Origin: JAWLFY01 sp964462125
Lineage (GTDB): Bacteria > Planctomycetota > Planctomycetia > Pirellulales > Pirellulaceae
Length of the DNA stretch: 30,033 nt
Reading direction: 5' to 3'
Assembly: GCA_964462125.1 (NCBI GenBank)
Contig: CAYWXT010000037.1
Span: forward strand, 1 to 30,033
Part shown: positions 7,499-15,152 of the stretch, in pieces
Position numbering within the stretch: position 1 is the stretch's first letter
Layout: each line of letters opens with the position of its first letter
The notes under the pieces: model-generated
Told to the model about the DNA's origin: nothing
Database searches by the model: none
Seen by the model: the letters and a program-made list of their open reading frames with translations, nothing else
Made by a program: the position numbers and the translations under genes

Positions 7499-7532
7499 AG
7501 CTGTTGTTGAGATTGATTATCAATAGCTGTTG
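7499..7532. promoter_or_regulatory. Fur-box-like palindrome flanked by direct repeats
   Basis: ATTGATTATCAAT at 7512-7524 is a perfect 13-base palindrome about a central T. The 19-base segment 7509-7527 matches the classical Fur box consensus (GATAATGATAATCATTATC) at 14 of 19 positions. It is flanked by two copies of AGCTGTTG (7499-7506 and 7525-7532), spaced 26 bases apart. It lies about 60 bases upstream of the DUF1559 start in otherwise GC-rich DNA, a reasonable place for an operator. That it binds Fur or any other regulator is inference. Confidence 0.35.
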
Positions 7533-7584
7533 ATCGTCGACTAGGCGATGACAGATTCCTCGCGTTGATTTTGGAGCAGGTTGG

Positions 7585-8649
7585 ATGATTGGGAACGATG
7601 GCATACTGGGTCGGGGGGGCGAAGGTCGGGCGCAGATCCGAAGCGGCAGGGGGCGGGGGGGCTTTACCCTGGTGGAACTGTTGGTGGTGATTGCGATCAT
7701 CGGCGTCCTGGTCGGGCTATTGTTGCCCGCGGTCCAACAGGCTCGGGAGGCTGCCCGGCGGATGAGTTGCCAGAACAACCTGAAGCAGATCGGGCTGGCC
7801 ACCCACAATTTTGAATCGGCTTACAAGCATCTTCCGCCCGGCTGGCACGATCCCGACGGCCCTGCGATCAACGGTTGGTCCGCCCAAGCCCGGCTCTTGC
7901 CCCACATCGAGCAGGTCGGGCTGGCCGACGCGGTCGACTTCACTCAGAACTATGGCGAGTCGACGATCACGGTCGACGGCACGCCCATCAAGGTGTCAGC
8001 GTTTCGCGTCCCGACCTACCTCTGTCCGTCTGAGCCCAAAGACCTATTGCGACGCGACGACAACGGCGATCCCAAGCACTACCCGCTCAACTACGGCTAC
8101 AACGCCGGGGTGTGGTTCGTCTACGACCCGGTGCGCCAACAGGTGGGGCAAGGGATGTTCACGGCCAACCAAACGATGAGGTTTCGCGATTGCTTGGACG
8201 GGTTGAGCAACACGCTCGCTTTCGCCGAGGTGAAGGCGTGGAATCCCTACCTCCGCGACGTCGGCATCGGTGGTGAGGTCGCCACGCCCGAATCGGCGGA
8301 GGAGATCTGTTCGCTCGGCGGTTCGTTCAAAGTGAACACGGGGCACACCGAGTGGGTGGACGGCCGGGCGCACCAGGCCGGGTTTACCACGACCTTCACC
8401 CCCAACACCGAAGTGATCTGTGAGTTCGACGGGATCGATTATGATGTCGACTGGACGAATGCACGCGAGGGCCGCAGCACCAGCGAGCGGACCTACGCTG
8501 CTGTCACCTCCCGCAGCCACCACACCGGCGGCGTCAACGTCTCCTTGCTCGATGGCTCCGTCCGGTTCGCGACCGAATCGATCGACTTGTCGCTCTGGCG
8601 AGCGCTCTCCACCCGCAACGGTCGCGAAACTGCGAGCTTCCCCGAATAG
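7585..8649 (+). CDS. DUF1559 type II/IV pseudopilin-like protein
   Basis: The 354-residue product has a prepilin-type signal GGFTLVELLVVIAIIG: cleavage is expected between Gly26 and Phe27, with Glu31 at mature position 5. The DUF1559 hallmarks follow: LLPAVQQAREAARRMSCQNN, LKQIGLATHNFESAYKHLPP, LLPHIEQ, FRVPTYLCPSEP, DGLSNTLAFAEVKAW, and near the C-terminus HHTGGVNVSLLDGSVRFATE. This family is greatly expanded in planctomycetes; members are thought to be exported pseudopilins, but the function of most is unknown. The ATG at 7585 is preceded by GGAGCAGG. It is a single gene, with a Fur-like palindrome upstream. Confidence 0.93.
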   Translation: MIGNDGILGRGGEGRAQIRSGRGRGGFTLVELLVVIAIIGVLVGLLLPAVQQAREAARRMSCQNNLKQIGLATHNFESAYKHLPPGWHDPDGPAINGWSAQARLLPHIEQVGLADAVDFTQNYGESTITVDGTPIKVSAFRVPTYLCPSEPKDLLRRDDNGDPKHYPLNYGYNAGVWFVYDPVRQQVGQGMFTANQTMRFRDCLDGLSNTLAFAEVKAWNPYLRDVGIGGEVATPESAEEICSLGGSFKVNTGHTEWVDGRAHQAGFTTTFTPNTEVICEFDGIDYDVDWTNAREGRSTSERTYAAVTSRSHHTGGVNVSLLDGSVRFATESIDLSLWRALSTRNGRETASFPE

Positions 8650-8717
8650 ACACCCTGTCACCAAGACGCCGGAGAGCGATATCATCAAGGGAACTGCTTG
8701 TCCAAGCCGTGCCTTGG

Positions 8718-8760
8718 CTTCGGGACCTGTTCGGACTCATTCCGGAACAAGGGCCCGAAG
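8718..8760 (+). terminator. Possible structured 3' end after DUF1559 gene
   Basis: CTTCGGG (8718-8724) can pair with CCCGAAG (8754-8760), and inside it GTTCGG (8729-8734) pairs with CC.GGAAC (8742-8748) with one bulged G. There is no T run after the stem, so this is not a canonical intrinsic terminator. It lies in the 147-base gap between the DUF1559 and lipoprotein genes, where nothing else is seen. Confidence 0.3.
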
Positions 8761-8796
8761 GGTGATCCGCCCTGACCAACGCCGCGTTTTGCTGTG

Positions 8797-10524
8797 ATGA
8801 CGATGATCGACAGGTTTCTGGTTCGCGACCGATCCCGACCGCTGCTGTTTCGGTCACCACCGGTCGCCTGCTGCGGGCTTTTGCTCATGTCCCTCGCCTG
8901 CATGGCCGGATGCGGCGGCGGGGAGGATCCAGAACCGAATGGCACCTCGGGCCCGGCGGTCGATGAGCGTGCCCAGGAGGGCTGGGAAGATGGGTCGGAC
9001 CCGCCCCAGCGCGAACCGTCCCAGAGCGCATTGCCAGGGACCTCCGATGATCCGGCGATCGTCCCCGCCGAACCGCTTCCCACGGTCGACGGTGAACCCG
9101 ATTCGGAGCGAGAGTCGGTCGCGGCGGTGGCGTCGTCCAACGACGATGCTGTGGGCGAGCGCGATGCCGACTCGCCACAGCGTCAGCTGCGGGACGATTT
9201 GGACCCTGGCGAGCTGATCCGGTTCTTGGCCGAGGCCGACCAGCAGATGCATCGCGTCGCGACCGGGACGGCGGGAATCATGGAGGAGGACCAAGCGCTG
9301 GCGGAGTTGCGGCGTGTCGTGGAGCAAAAATTGGAGGCGTCCCGGCGGCTGGCGTCCCACAAGCAAGCTGATGAGGATCAACAGGTCGAAGGGCAGCGGG
9401 GCCAACTGCAGGCGCTGTCCCACCTGGCCTCCCTCGGCGATCTGCAAGCGGCCGAGGAGCTTGAGCAGTTGGCCGAGAGCCACCTCGATAGCGACGATGA
9501 GTCCTTGCGGACCGACAGCCGACTGGTGCGGCTTGGATTCGCGATCGAAACGCTCCGGCATGGCAAAGCGGGAGCGGCGGAGGAGATCGTTTCGCAGGTC
9601 GAGGATTTGGCGGCCGAGGTGTCCGACACGAACCTTCCAGCGATGGTGGTCATGGGCCACGCTCGCGAGGTGCTCGACCTGTACGGCTACGACGAGCACA
9701 CCCGCCGCGTTCGGGAGGTGATCATCGAGCACTTTGCCGACTCCGAAGAACCCAGCATCGCGCGGATGGCGGCCGAGTTGGCGGGGACAGTCCGCTACGA
9801 CGAGATCGAACCGCTCCGCGCCGCCGCCGTCTCGGGCGAGGAGATCAGCGAGTCTCGATGGCGACAGAGCGTGGCGGGGCTGATTGAGGCGTCCTCGGAC
9901 ATCATGACGGTGCGGTATCTGGCCGGGGCGGCATTGGAGCTCGAAGGAGCCGATCGAATGGATCTGGCCGATATCACCTATCAACTGCTCGATGAGAATT
10001 TCTCGGACCCCAGCATCGCTCGCGACCGGGAAGCGCAGATGGCGTTGGCGGCTCACGATGCGCGGCGGTCGGTGATCGGACGGCCGTTCGATCCCGACCT
10101 TCCCAGCATTGACGGCTCCCCGCTCCCGTTCGACCAATTCGAAGGCCAGGTCGTCCTGATGCCATTCTGGGACAGCCGGTTCCCGGAATCGCTTCAGGTG
10201 CTGGCACAACTCACCGAGATCCGCGACGCCTATCCCGATCGGGTCACAATCGTGGGGATGAATTTGGATTTGGAGTCAACCACCGCTGATGAGTTGGCGC
10301 AGTTCTCCGAGCGTGCCGGAGTCGACTTCCCCAGCTACCGCAGCCCCTCCACCCCGTCGGCAGCCGTGGCCAACGAGGTAGCCCAGCAGTTCGGGTTGGT
10401 CTCGATGCCCTTCACCGTCCTGTTCGACCCGCAAGGCCAGGTCGCGGCGATCGAGCTCAGCGGCGAGCATCTGCAGGCGACGGTCGAGCGATTGCTCAAC
10501 GAAGATGTTTCCGAGACGGAATAG
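8797..10524 (+). CDS. Lipoprotein with helical-repeat midsection and cysteine-less TlpA-like domain
   Basis: The 575-residue product has a lipoprotein signal with lipobox MAGC (Cys39) and then an acidic, Pro/Ser-rich linker of about 100 residues. A helical middle part (about 140-420) contains TPR/HEAT-like segments such as LQALSHLASLGDLQAAEELE. The last 150 residues look like a thioredoxin-fold TlpA/AhpC domain (GRPFDPDLPSIDGSPLPF, then VVLMPFWDSRFPESLQVL, and QQFGLVSMPFTVLFDPQG). At the WCxxC position the sequence is WDSRFP, so both redox cysteines are absent. The cis-Pro loop (SMPF) is kept. The first ATG at 8797 is chosen; no Shine-Dalgarno is visible. It probably works in the periplasm as a binding or scaffold protein. 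Confidence 0.8.
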   Translation: MTMIDRFLVRDRSRPLLFRSPPVACCGLLLMSLACMAGCGGGEDPEPNGTSGPAVDERAQEGWEDGSDPPQREPSQSALPGTSDDPAIVPAEPLPTVDGEPDSERESVAAVASSNDDAVGERDADSPQRQLRDDLDPGELIRFLAEADQQMHRVATGTAGIMEEDQALAELRRVVEQKLEASRRLASHKQADEDQQVEGQRGQLQALSHLASLGDLQAAEELEQLAESHLDSDDESLRTDSRLVRLGFAIETLRHGKAGAAEEIVSQVEDLAAEVSDTNLPAMVVMGHAREVLDLYGYDEHTRRVREVIIEHFADSEEPSIARMAAELAGTVRYDEIEPLRAAAVSGEEISESRWRQSVAGLIEASSDIMTVRYLAGAALELEGADRMDLADITYQLLDENFSDPSIARDREAQMALAAHDARRSVIGRPFDPDLPSIDGSPLPFDQFEGQVVLMPFWDSRFPESLQVLAQLTEIRDAYPDRVTIVGMNLDLESTTADELAQFSERAGVDFPSYRSPSTPSAAVANEVAQQFGLVSMPFTVLFDPQGQVAAIELSGEHLQATVERLLNEDVSETE

Positions 10525-10534
10525 ATAGGGGAAC

Positions 10535-10561
10535 GGAGTCCGGTTGGGCCGCACTCCTTTT
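10535..10561 (+). terminator. Rho-independent terminator
   Basis: GGAGT (10535-10539) pairs with ACTCC (10553-10557) and CGG (10541-10543) with CCG (10549-10551), with one C-C mismatch and a 5-base loop. TTTT follows at 10558-10561. It begins 10 bases after the lipoprotein stop codon, so it very likely ends that transcript. The remaining bases up to the methyltransferase (10562-10733) hold no gene that I can support. Confidence 0.7.
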
Positions 10562-10733
10562 CCTCCGAACCGTCCGTGCGATTGATCGGCACGATCGTCG
10601 CCTCGAGGGACTGGCCGTGCTTGCGAGTTGCTTCCCAGCTCGATCGCGTGAGTGATTTGCTGCTTCTGCCGGGGGGGGTTGCGCCCGCGTCGTCGTTCGT
10701 GGAAGATGTTGCGACCTCAGGAGGCTTTATCAC

Positions 10734-11567
10734 ATGGCAGAATCAACTTCGTCTCGGCGTCCCTCGGCGCCGATCAAGTGGCACGGTGGCAAGCACTATT
10801 TGGCCGATCGGATCATCCGGGAATTTCCTCCGCATACGCACTATGTCGAAACCCACTTCGGTGCCGGCGCGGTGTTGTTCCGCAAGCCGGCGGGCCACAT
10901 CGAGGGGCACTCGGAAATCGTCAATGACATCGACGGCGACCTGACCAATTTCTGGCGAGTATTGCAATCGGAGGAGCACTTCGACGCCTTTTTTCGTCGC
11001 GTCGAAGCGACACCGTTTTCGACGGTGGAGTGGCAGGACGCCGTCGCCTGTGACTCCCCCGATGCGGTCGACCGCGCGATCGCCTTTTTTATCCGCTACC
11101 GGCAATCAAGACAGGGACTCGGCCGCGATTTTGCCACGATGTCCCGCACCCGAACGCGACGCGGAATGAATGAGCAGGCGTCCTCGTGGTGGTCCGCCGT
11201 GGAGGGCTTGCCGGAAGCCCACCAGCGTCTTCGTCGCGTCGTGGTCATGAACCTCGACGCGACCGCCGTGATCCGCACGCAAGACGGGGCAGAGACGCTC
11301 TTTTACTGCGATCCTCCATACGTCTCCGACACCCGCGTCACCACCAATTCCTATCGCTTCGAGATGGCCCAGACGGACCACGTGGAGCTACTCGCTGCCC
11401 TAGGGGCGATCCGCGGGAAGTTCGTTTTGAGCGGCTACCAGAATCCGCTGTACGACCAAGCGGCGAAACGCCATGGTTGGCGTCGCGTCGACATCACCAT
11501 CGACAACAAGGCCAGTTCCAGCAAGAGCAAGCCGATCAAGATCGAGTCGTTGTGGATGAACTTCTGA
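10734..11567 (+). CDS. D12-class (Dam-like) N6-adenine DNA methyltransferase, orphan
   Basis: The 277-residue product has the D12/Dam family motifs in the alpha order: KWHGGKHYLA (residues 15-24), the SAM-binding HFGAGAVLF (41-49, FxGxG type), the acidic VNDIDGDL segment and the catalytic CDPPY (192-196). FVLSGYQNPLYDQ follows. Length is typical. Such enzymes methylate the adenine amino group; the target site cannot be read from sequence. A perfect AGGAGG lies 9 bases before the ATG, stronger than any other Shine-Dalgarno in the window. No restriction enzyme gene is adjacent, so it is either solitary or of phage origin. It is a single-gene unit after a terminator and convergent with the Rieske gene. 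Confidence 0.92.
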   Translation: MAESTSSRRPSAPIKWHGGKHYLADRIIREFPPHTHYVETHFGAGAVLFRKPAGHIEGHSEIVNDIDGDLTNFWRVLQSEEHFDAFFRRVEATPFSTVEWQDAVACDSPDAVDRAIAFFIRYRQSRQGLGRDFATMSRTRTRRGMNEQASSWWSAVEGLPEAHQRLRRVVVMNLDATAVIRTQDGAETLFYCDPPYVSDTRVTTNSYRFEMAQTDHVELLAALGAIRGKFVLSGYQNPLYDQAAKRHGWRRVDITIDNKASSSKSKPIKIESLWMNF

Positions 11568-11576
11568 CGGGCAAAA

Positions 11577-11609
11577 GACGACATCCGACTCCCCGAGCCG
11601 GATGTCGTC
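11577..11609 (-). terminator. Intrinsic terminator between convergent genes
   Basis: GACGACATCCG (11577-11587) and CGGATGTCGTC (11599-11609) form a perfect 11-bp stem with an 11-base loop. Read on the reverse strand the stem is followed by TTTTGCC, so it is an intrinsic terminator for the Rieske gene, which ends 26 bases away. On the forward strand, where the methyltransferase ends 10 bases before it, no T run follows, but the stem may still help to end that transcript. Confidence 0.75.
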
Positions 11610-11634
11610 ACCGCGCGGCGTGGCCTGGCAGACC

Positions 11635-11979
11635 TCAATCGCCCTCCTCGCTGGTGCCCGGCGGTCCTTCTGGCTTCTCGCGGACCTGCACGTCGTCGCC
11701 AACGACGCGGACGTCAAACGTGTCGATTTTGAGTCGTGGATTGTCCTCCCACGTCCCGTCGGTGATACAGAACCGCCAAGCGTGCCAGGGGCAGGTGACG
11801 GTGTTGTTTTCGACGTGGCCCTCGGCGAGGGACGCCCCCATGTGGGGGCAGAGGTCGTCGATCGCATACCACTGGTCACCCCGGCGAAAGACCGCCACCA
11901 TCCGCCCCTCCACCGGCACGGCCTTCCCGCGGCCCTCCTCGAAATCGCTGACTTTGCCGACCGTCTCGAATTCGCTCAC
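11635..11979 (-). CDS. Rieske [2Fe-2S] ferredoxin (NirD-like)
   Basis: The 114-residue product is a soluble Rieske protein. The cluster ligands are Cys44 and His46 in CPHMG and Cys63 and His66 in CPWHAW, with the usual 16-residue spacing. The N-terminus SEFETVGKVSDFEEGRGKAV and the internal VFRRGDQWYAIDDLCPH fit the NirD/biphenyl-dioxygenase ferredoxin family. No signal peptide or Tat motif is seen, so it should be cytoplasmic. The GTG at 11979 gives the family's normal length. The frame is open further upstream (to 12150) but without similarity. The C-terminus is an acidic Pro-rich tail. Its electron partner is not in the window. Confidence 0.92.
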   Translation of the reverse strand: MSEFETVGKVSDFEEGRGKAVPVEGRMVAVFRRGDQWYAIDDLCPHMGASLAEGHVENNTVTCPWHAWRFCITDGTWEDNPRLKIDTFDVRVVGDDVQVREKPEGPPGTSEEGD

Positions 11980-12142
11980 GACGCTTGATCTCTGGGGATT
12001 ACGCTTGCGGTGGGGAGAATGAACCATCGGAATCCGGAGGAAACGACCGGTTTCCCTTGCCCGATCCTCCTCGTTCTGACCACACTCTAACGAAACGGGA
12101 GCATGGCTCCCAGCCAACCGACCCACCCCGCGCGGGATTCGC

Positions 12143-13978
12143 ATGATCAACGAAACGCTTCGACGGCAACTCGAATCGCGGGTCTGGCCCCACGTCCAAA
12201 CGCCGGCTCAGTACGTGGGGGGAGAACGCAACATCATCGTCAAGGACCACCGCCAGGTTCGAGGCAAGCTTTGCCTTGGTTTCCCCGACGCCTACACGAT
12301 CGGGATGAGCCACCACGGACTGCAGGTCCTGTACTCGCTGATGAACCGTCGCGAGGATTGGTGTGCTGAGCGGGTCTTCACCCCCTGGCCCGACATGGAG
12401 GAGAAGCTCCGCGATCTCGATCTGCCGCTGTACAGTCTGGAAACATTCACACCATTGTCACAGTTCGACGTGCTGGGGCTCAGCCTGCAGTACGAGATCG
12501 GTTCCCCGAATGTCCTGACCATGCTCGACCTCGGCGGGATTGCGTTGGAGGCGACCGACCGCACGATCGGTGACCCGTTGGTCGTCGCCGGTGGTCCCTG
12601 CTGCCAAAACCCGGAACCGATGGCGGATTTCTTTGACGCGATGGTCACCGGCGATGGGGAGCCCGCGCTGCCGGAGGTGTGTGATCTGTGGCTGCGACTC
12701 CGCGAGCGTTATCGACAGCCCGACCGGTCGTGGGCGAGCGGCGCCGAAGGCCGACGTCAACGCGACGAAGCTCTGGCCGAGTTCGCTCGCACACTTCCTT
12801 ATGCCTACGTCCCGCGGTTCTACGAACCCGACTACGCCGCGGGGCGGATCGCCACGATTCATCGAACCCGAACCGATGTTCCCGAGACGATCGCGCCGAG
12901 TGTCATCAGCGACCTGGACGGGATTCCGCTGCCGACCGACCCGATCGTTCCTTACATCGATTGTGTTCACGATCGGATCGCGATCGAGATCATGCGCGGT
13001 TGCCCGCACTTGTGCCGGTTTTGTCAAAGTACCGTCATCAAACGGCCGCTGCGGATTCGCGAAGTCGAAACGATCGTCCAGGCGGCGATCGACAGCTACA
13101 AGAGCACCGGGCACAACGAGATCAGCATCCTGTCGCTCTCCAGCAGCGATTACCCGCATTTCGAACAGCTCGTCAACCGGCTGCACGAAGTCTTCCGGCC
13201 GCTGGGGGTCAACATCAGCGTCCCCAGCTTGCGGGTCAACGATCAACTTCGCACTCTCCCGAAATTGCTCGGCAGCGACCGTCGCCGGAGCATGACGTTG
13301 GCTCCCGAAGTCGCCCGCGACGACATGCGGGAACAGATCCGCAAGAAGATCAAGAACAGCGACCTGATCGAAGGCTGCCGCGTCGCTTTCCAAAACGGTT
13401 TCGAAAGCGTCAAACTGTATTTCATGTGCGGGCTGCCAGGCGAACGTCCCGTCGATCTGGACGGCATCGTCGACCTGGCGGAACAGATCGCAACGGTCGG
13501 CAAGGAGGTCAAGGGACGCTACGCCCGGGTCACCGCGAGTGTCTCCAACTTCGTCCCCAAAGCCCACACCCCGTACCAGTGGAACGGGATGCAGCGGCGC
13601 GAATATTTCCAGTGGGCCCACAAGTATCTCTGGAGTCGTCGCCGGATTCGCAGTGTGAATGTCAAGTGCCATGACATCGAAACGAGTTTGCTGGAGGGTG
13701 TCCTCAGCCGGGGCGACCGCCGTTCCGGCCAGGCGATTCGGCTGGCCTGGCAGCGGGGCGCCCGCATGGACGGATGGACCGAATATCTCGACCCGCAACG
13801 CTGGTGGGAAGCGGTTCAAGACGCCGGCGTCGACATCGAAAAGCAGGTCCACGAGCCGTATGAGTTGCTCGACAAGTTGCCCTGGGACCACGTCAACGTG
13901 AAGTTCGGGCGCGGCTACCTGGAGAAAGAGCAGGGGCGGTCCACGGTGCAGCTCGCCGCGATGGCCGATGCCGAGTGA
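12143..13978 (+). CDS. Radical SAM protein of the TIGR03960 type
   Basis: The 611-residue product combines an N-terminal B12-binding-like domain (GKLCLGFPDAYTIGMSHHGL, FDVLGLSLQYEIG, VVAGGPCCQNPEPMADFFDA) with a radical SAM core. The 4Fe-4S motif CPHLCRFC supplies Cys287, Cys291 and Cys294. After it come STVIKRPLRIREVE, EISILSLSSSDYPH, SMTLAPEVARDDMREQIRKK, KLYFMCGLPGERP and SNFVPKAHTPYQWNGM. This pattern identifies the uncharacterised TIGR03960 family, whose substrate is unknown. In many genomes the gene neighbours, or is fused to, a DUF2344/TIGR03936 gene; none is seen here. The start at 12143 lacks a good Shine-Dalgarno. It is divergent from the Rieske gene across 163 bases. Confidence 0.9.
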   Translation: MINETLRRQLESRVWPHVQTPAQYVGGERNIIVKDHRQVRGKLCLGFPDAYTIGMSHHGLQVLYSLMNRREDWCAERVFTPWPDMEEKLRDLDLPLYSLETFTPLSQFDVLGLSLQYEIGSPNVLTMLDLGGIALEATDRTIGDPLVVAGGPCCQNPEPMADFFDAMVTGDGEPALPEVCDLWLRLRERYRQPDRSWASGAEGRRQRDEALAEFARTLPYAYVPRFYEPDYAAGRIATIHRTRTDVPETIAPSVISDLDGIPLPTDPIVPYIDCVHDRIAIEIMRGCPHLCRFCQSTVIKRPLRIREVETIVQAAIDSYKSTGHNEISILSLSSSDYPHFEQLVNRLHEVFRPLGVNISVPSLRVNDQLRTLPKLLGSDRRRSMTLAPEVARDDMREQIRKKIKNSDLIEGCRVAFQNGFESVKLYFMCGLPGERPVDLDGIVDLAEQIATVGKEVKGRYARVTASVSNFVPKAHTPYQWNGMQRREYFQWAHKYLWSRRRIRSVNVKCHDIETSLLEGVLSRGDRRSGQAIRLAWQRGARMDGWTEYLDPQRWWEAVQDAGVDIEKQVHEPYELLDKLPWDHVNVKFGRGYLEKEQGRSTVQLAAMADAE

Positions 13979-13988
13979 GCGATGCGCG

Positions 13989-14007
13989 TCCGTTTCGCCG
14001 AAACGGA
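13989..14007. terminator. Hairpin between convergent genes
   Basis: TCCGTTTC (13989-13996) and GAAACGGA (14000-14007) form a perfect 8-bp stem with a 3-base GCC loop, extendable by G-U and C-G pairs at the base. It begins 10 bases after the radical SAM stop and ends 17 bases before the CDF transporter stop. No T run follows on either strand, so termination is inferred from position and symmetry. Confidence 0.5.
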
Positions 14008-14024
14008 TGTCGCAATGGGATGAC

Positions 14025-15029
14025 CTAGTGGTGCTCCTCATCGTACGGCTCGACGTGCACGTGAACGTCGCGCACCCGCGGCATCTGCACCAGCAACTGA
14101 TCCTTGACGGCATGGCCGATCTGGTGGCCCCGGTCGACCGACATCGTGCCGTCGACCTGGACGTGGATCTCGATGAAGTATTCCAGCCCGCTTTTGCGAA
14201 CCCGTAGCTTCTCCACGTCAGCGACTCCAGGGACTCGGATCGCCGAGTCGCGGACCTGGCTCACGACCTGTTCGTCTGCTTGCTGGTCCATGAGTTCACG
14301 GGCGGTGGAGGAGAAGATTCGCATGCCGGTGGTGACCAGAAACAGGCACACCGCCAATGCCGCGAGCGGGTCAACGTAGGGGGCGGCGGCGCCGGTGTAG
14401 GGAGCCAACAGCAATGAGCCAGCGACGACGGCCGAGCCGATCGCGTCACTGCGATGGTCCCACGCGGCGGAACGGAGTGCCGCCGAGCCAAGCCGGTTCG
14501 CTGCCCGCCGCGTGTACTGGTAGATCGCCTCCTTGATCACCGCACAGGCCGCCGCGATCCATCCTGCCTGGACACCCGGGAGGCTCAGTTCGCCGAATAG
14601 ACGTCGGAACGTTTCGAGGGACAGCACCACGGCGCTGAAGACGACCAACAGGGCAATGCACAGCCCGGCGATTGATTCGGCCTTGGTGTGGCCATAGGGA
14701 TGATCGTCGTCCTCGTCGAGCTGCGCGACGTGCAGCGCGATCCGGACCGCCAAGGCACTGGCGACATCCCCGATCGAGTTGACTGCATCGGCGATCAACG
14801 CCGCCGATCCGGTGACGACGCCTCCGGTGAGCTTGACCACCATCAACGCCAGATTGACCCCCAAGCCCCACGCCGCGGCACGGCTGGCGTCGAGGTAAAC
14901 CCGCTCCCGCCCCGCGATCGTCGCTTCGTCCCGAGGATTGCTGATCGACAATGGCGAGACACCTTGTGCGGGTCCGAAGGGGGCTAGGGCTGGGGAGGCT
15001 ACCCACGCCATCCTCGGCACTGTTGTCAT
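14025..15029 (-). CDS. Cation diffusion facilitator (CDF) metal exporter
   Basis: The 334-residue product is a CDF family transporter with six predicted membrane helices (about residues 55-245) and a C-terminal cytoplasmic metal-binding domain containing PGVADVEKLRVRKSGLEYFI and VRDVHVHVEPYDEEHH. Key sites are ALIADAVNSIGD in helix 2, DDDHPYGHTKAESIAG in the loop and WDHRSDAIGS in helix 5. The metal site therefore reads Asn84-Asp88 and Asp191-Asp195 rather than the His-Asp pairs common in zinc exporters, which hints at manganese or iron. The ATG at 15029 is preceded by GGACGG. An in-frame TTG 7 codons earlier is possible. Confidence 0.92.
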   Translation of the reverse strand: MTTVPRMAWVASPALAPFGPAQGVSPLSISNPRDEATIAGRERVYLDASRAAAWGLGVNLALMVVKLTGGVVTGSAALIADAVNSIGDVASALAVRIALHVAQLDEDDDHPYGHTKAESIAGLCIALLVVFSAVVLSLETFRRLFGELSLPGVQAGWIAAACAVIKEAIYQYTRRAANRLGSAALRSAAWDHRSDAIGSAVVAGSLLLAPYTGAAAPYVDPLAALAVCLFLVTTGMRIFSSTARELMDQQADEQVVSQVRDSAIRVPGVADVEKLRVRKSGLEYFIEIHVQVDGTMSVDRGHQIGHAVKDQLLVQMPRVRDVHVHVEPYDEEHH

Positions 15030-15152
15030 CGTTCCGTCCCCAGGAGACAAGCCCCAGGCTGATGGCGGGGCGAAGGTGGCTGTACTTCCCTCTGCGACAA
15101 GCTAATCTTGAACATCTGTGTTCCGCCTGCTCCCCCAAGATTCGCTTGACCC

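Larger units (their letters stand above)
7282..7584. other. Gene-free stretch between Nudix and DUF1559 genes
   Basis: About 300 bases without a convincing gene on either strand. It holds a 15-bp tandem repeat at its 5' end (7291-7335), a pair of similar GTC(C/A)-rich segments around 7361-7399 (GACCTGTCCGTCACTCG versus GTCCTGCCTATCACTCG), and near its 3' end an AT-richer palindromic segment (7499-7532). No U-run terminator for the Nudix gene is visible. Confidence 0.6.

Noticed and set aside
8854..10209. 451-codon open frame on the minus strand opposite the lipoprotein gene
   Set aside because: Antisense shadow of a lipoprotein with signal and fold motifs; no domain or start signal.
10734..11567. 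Methyltransferase considered as part of a restriction-modification or BREX/DISARM-type defence system
   Set aside because: No nuclease, helicase, phosphatase or kinase of such systems is adjacent; neighbours are a lipoprotein and a Rieske protein.
12039..12055. 6-bp inverted repeat GGAAAC/GTTTCC between the Rieske and radical SAM genes
   Set aside because: Short, no T run and expected by chance; kept only as a note on that divergent region.
12458..14113. Long open frame (551 codons) on the minus strand opposite the radical SAM gene
   Set aside because: It is fully antisense to a gene with clear family motifs. Such frames are common in GC-rich DNA; its translation shows no recognisable domain.
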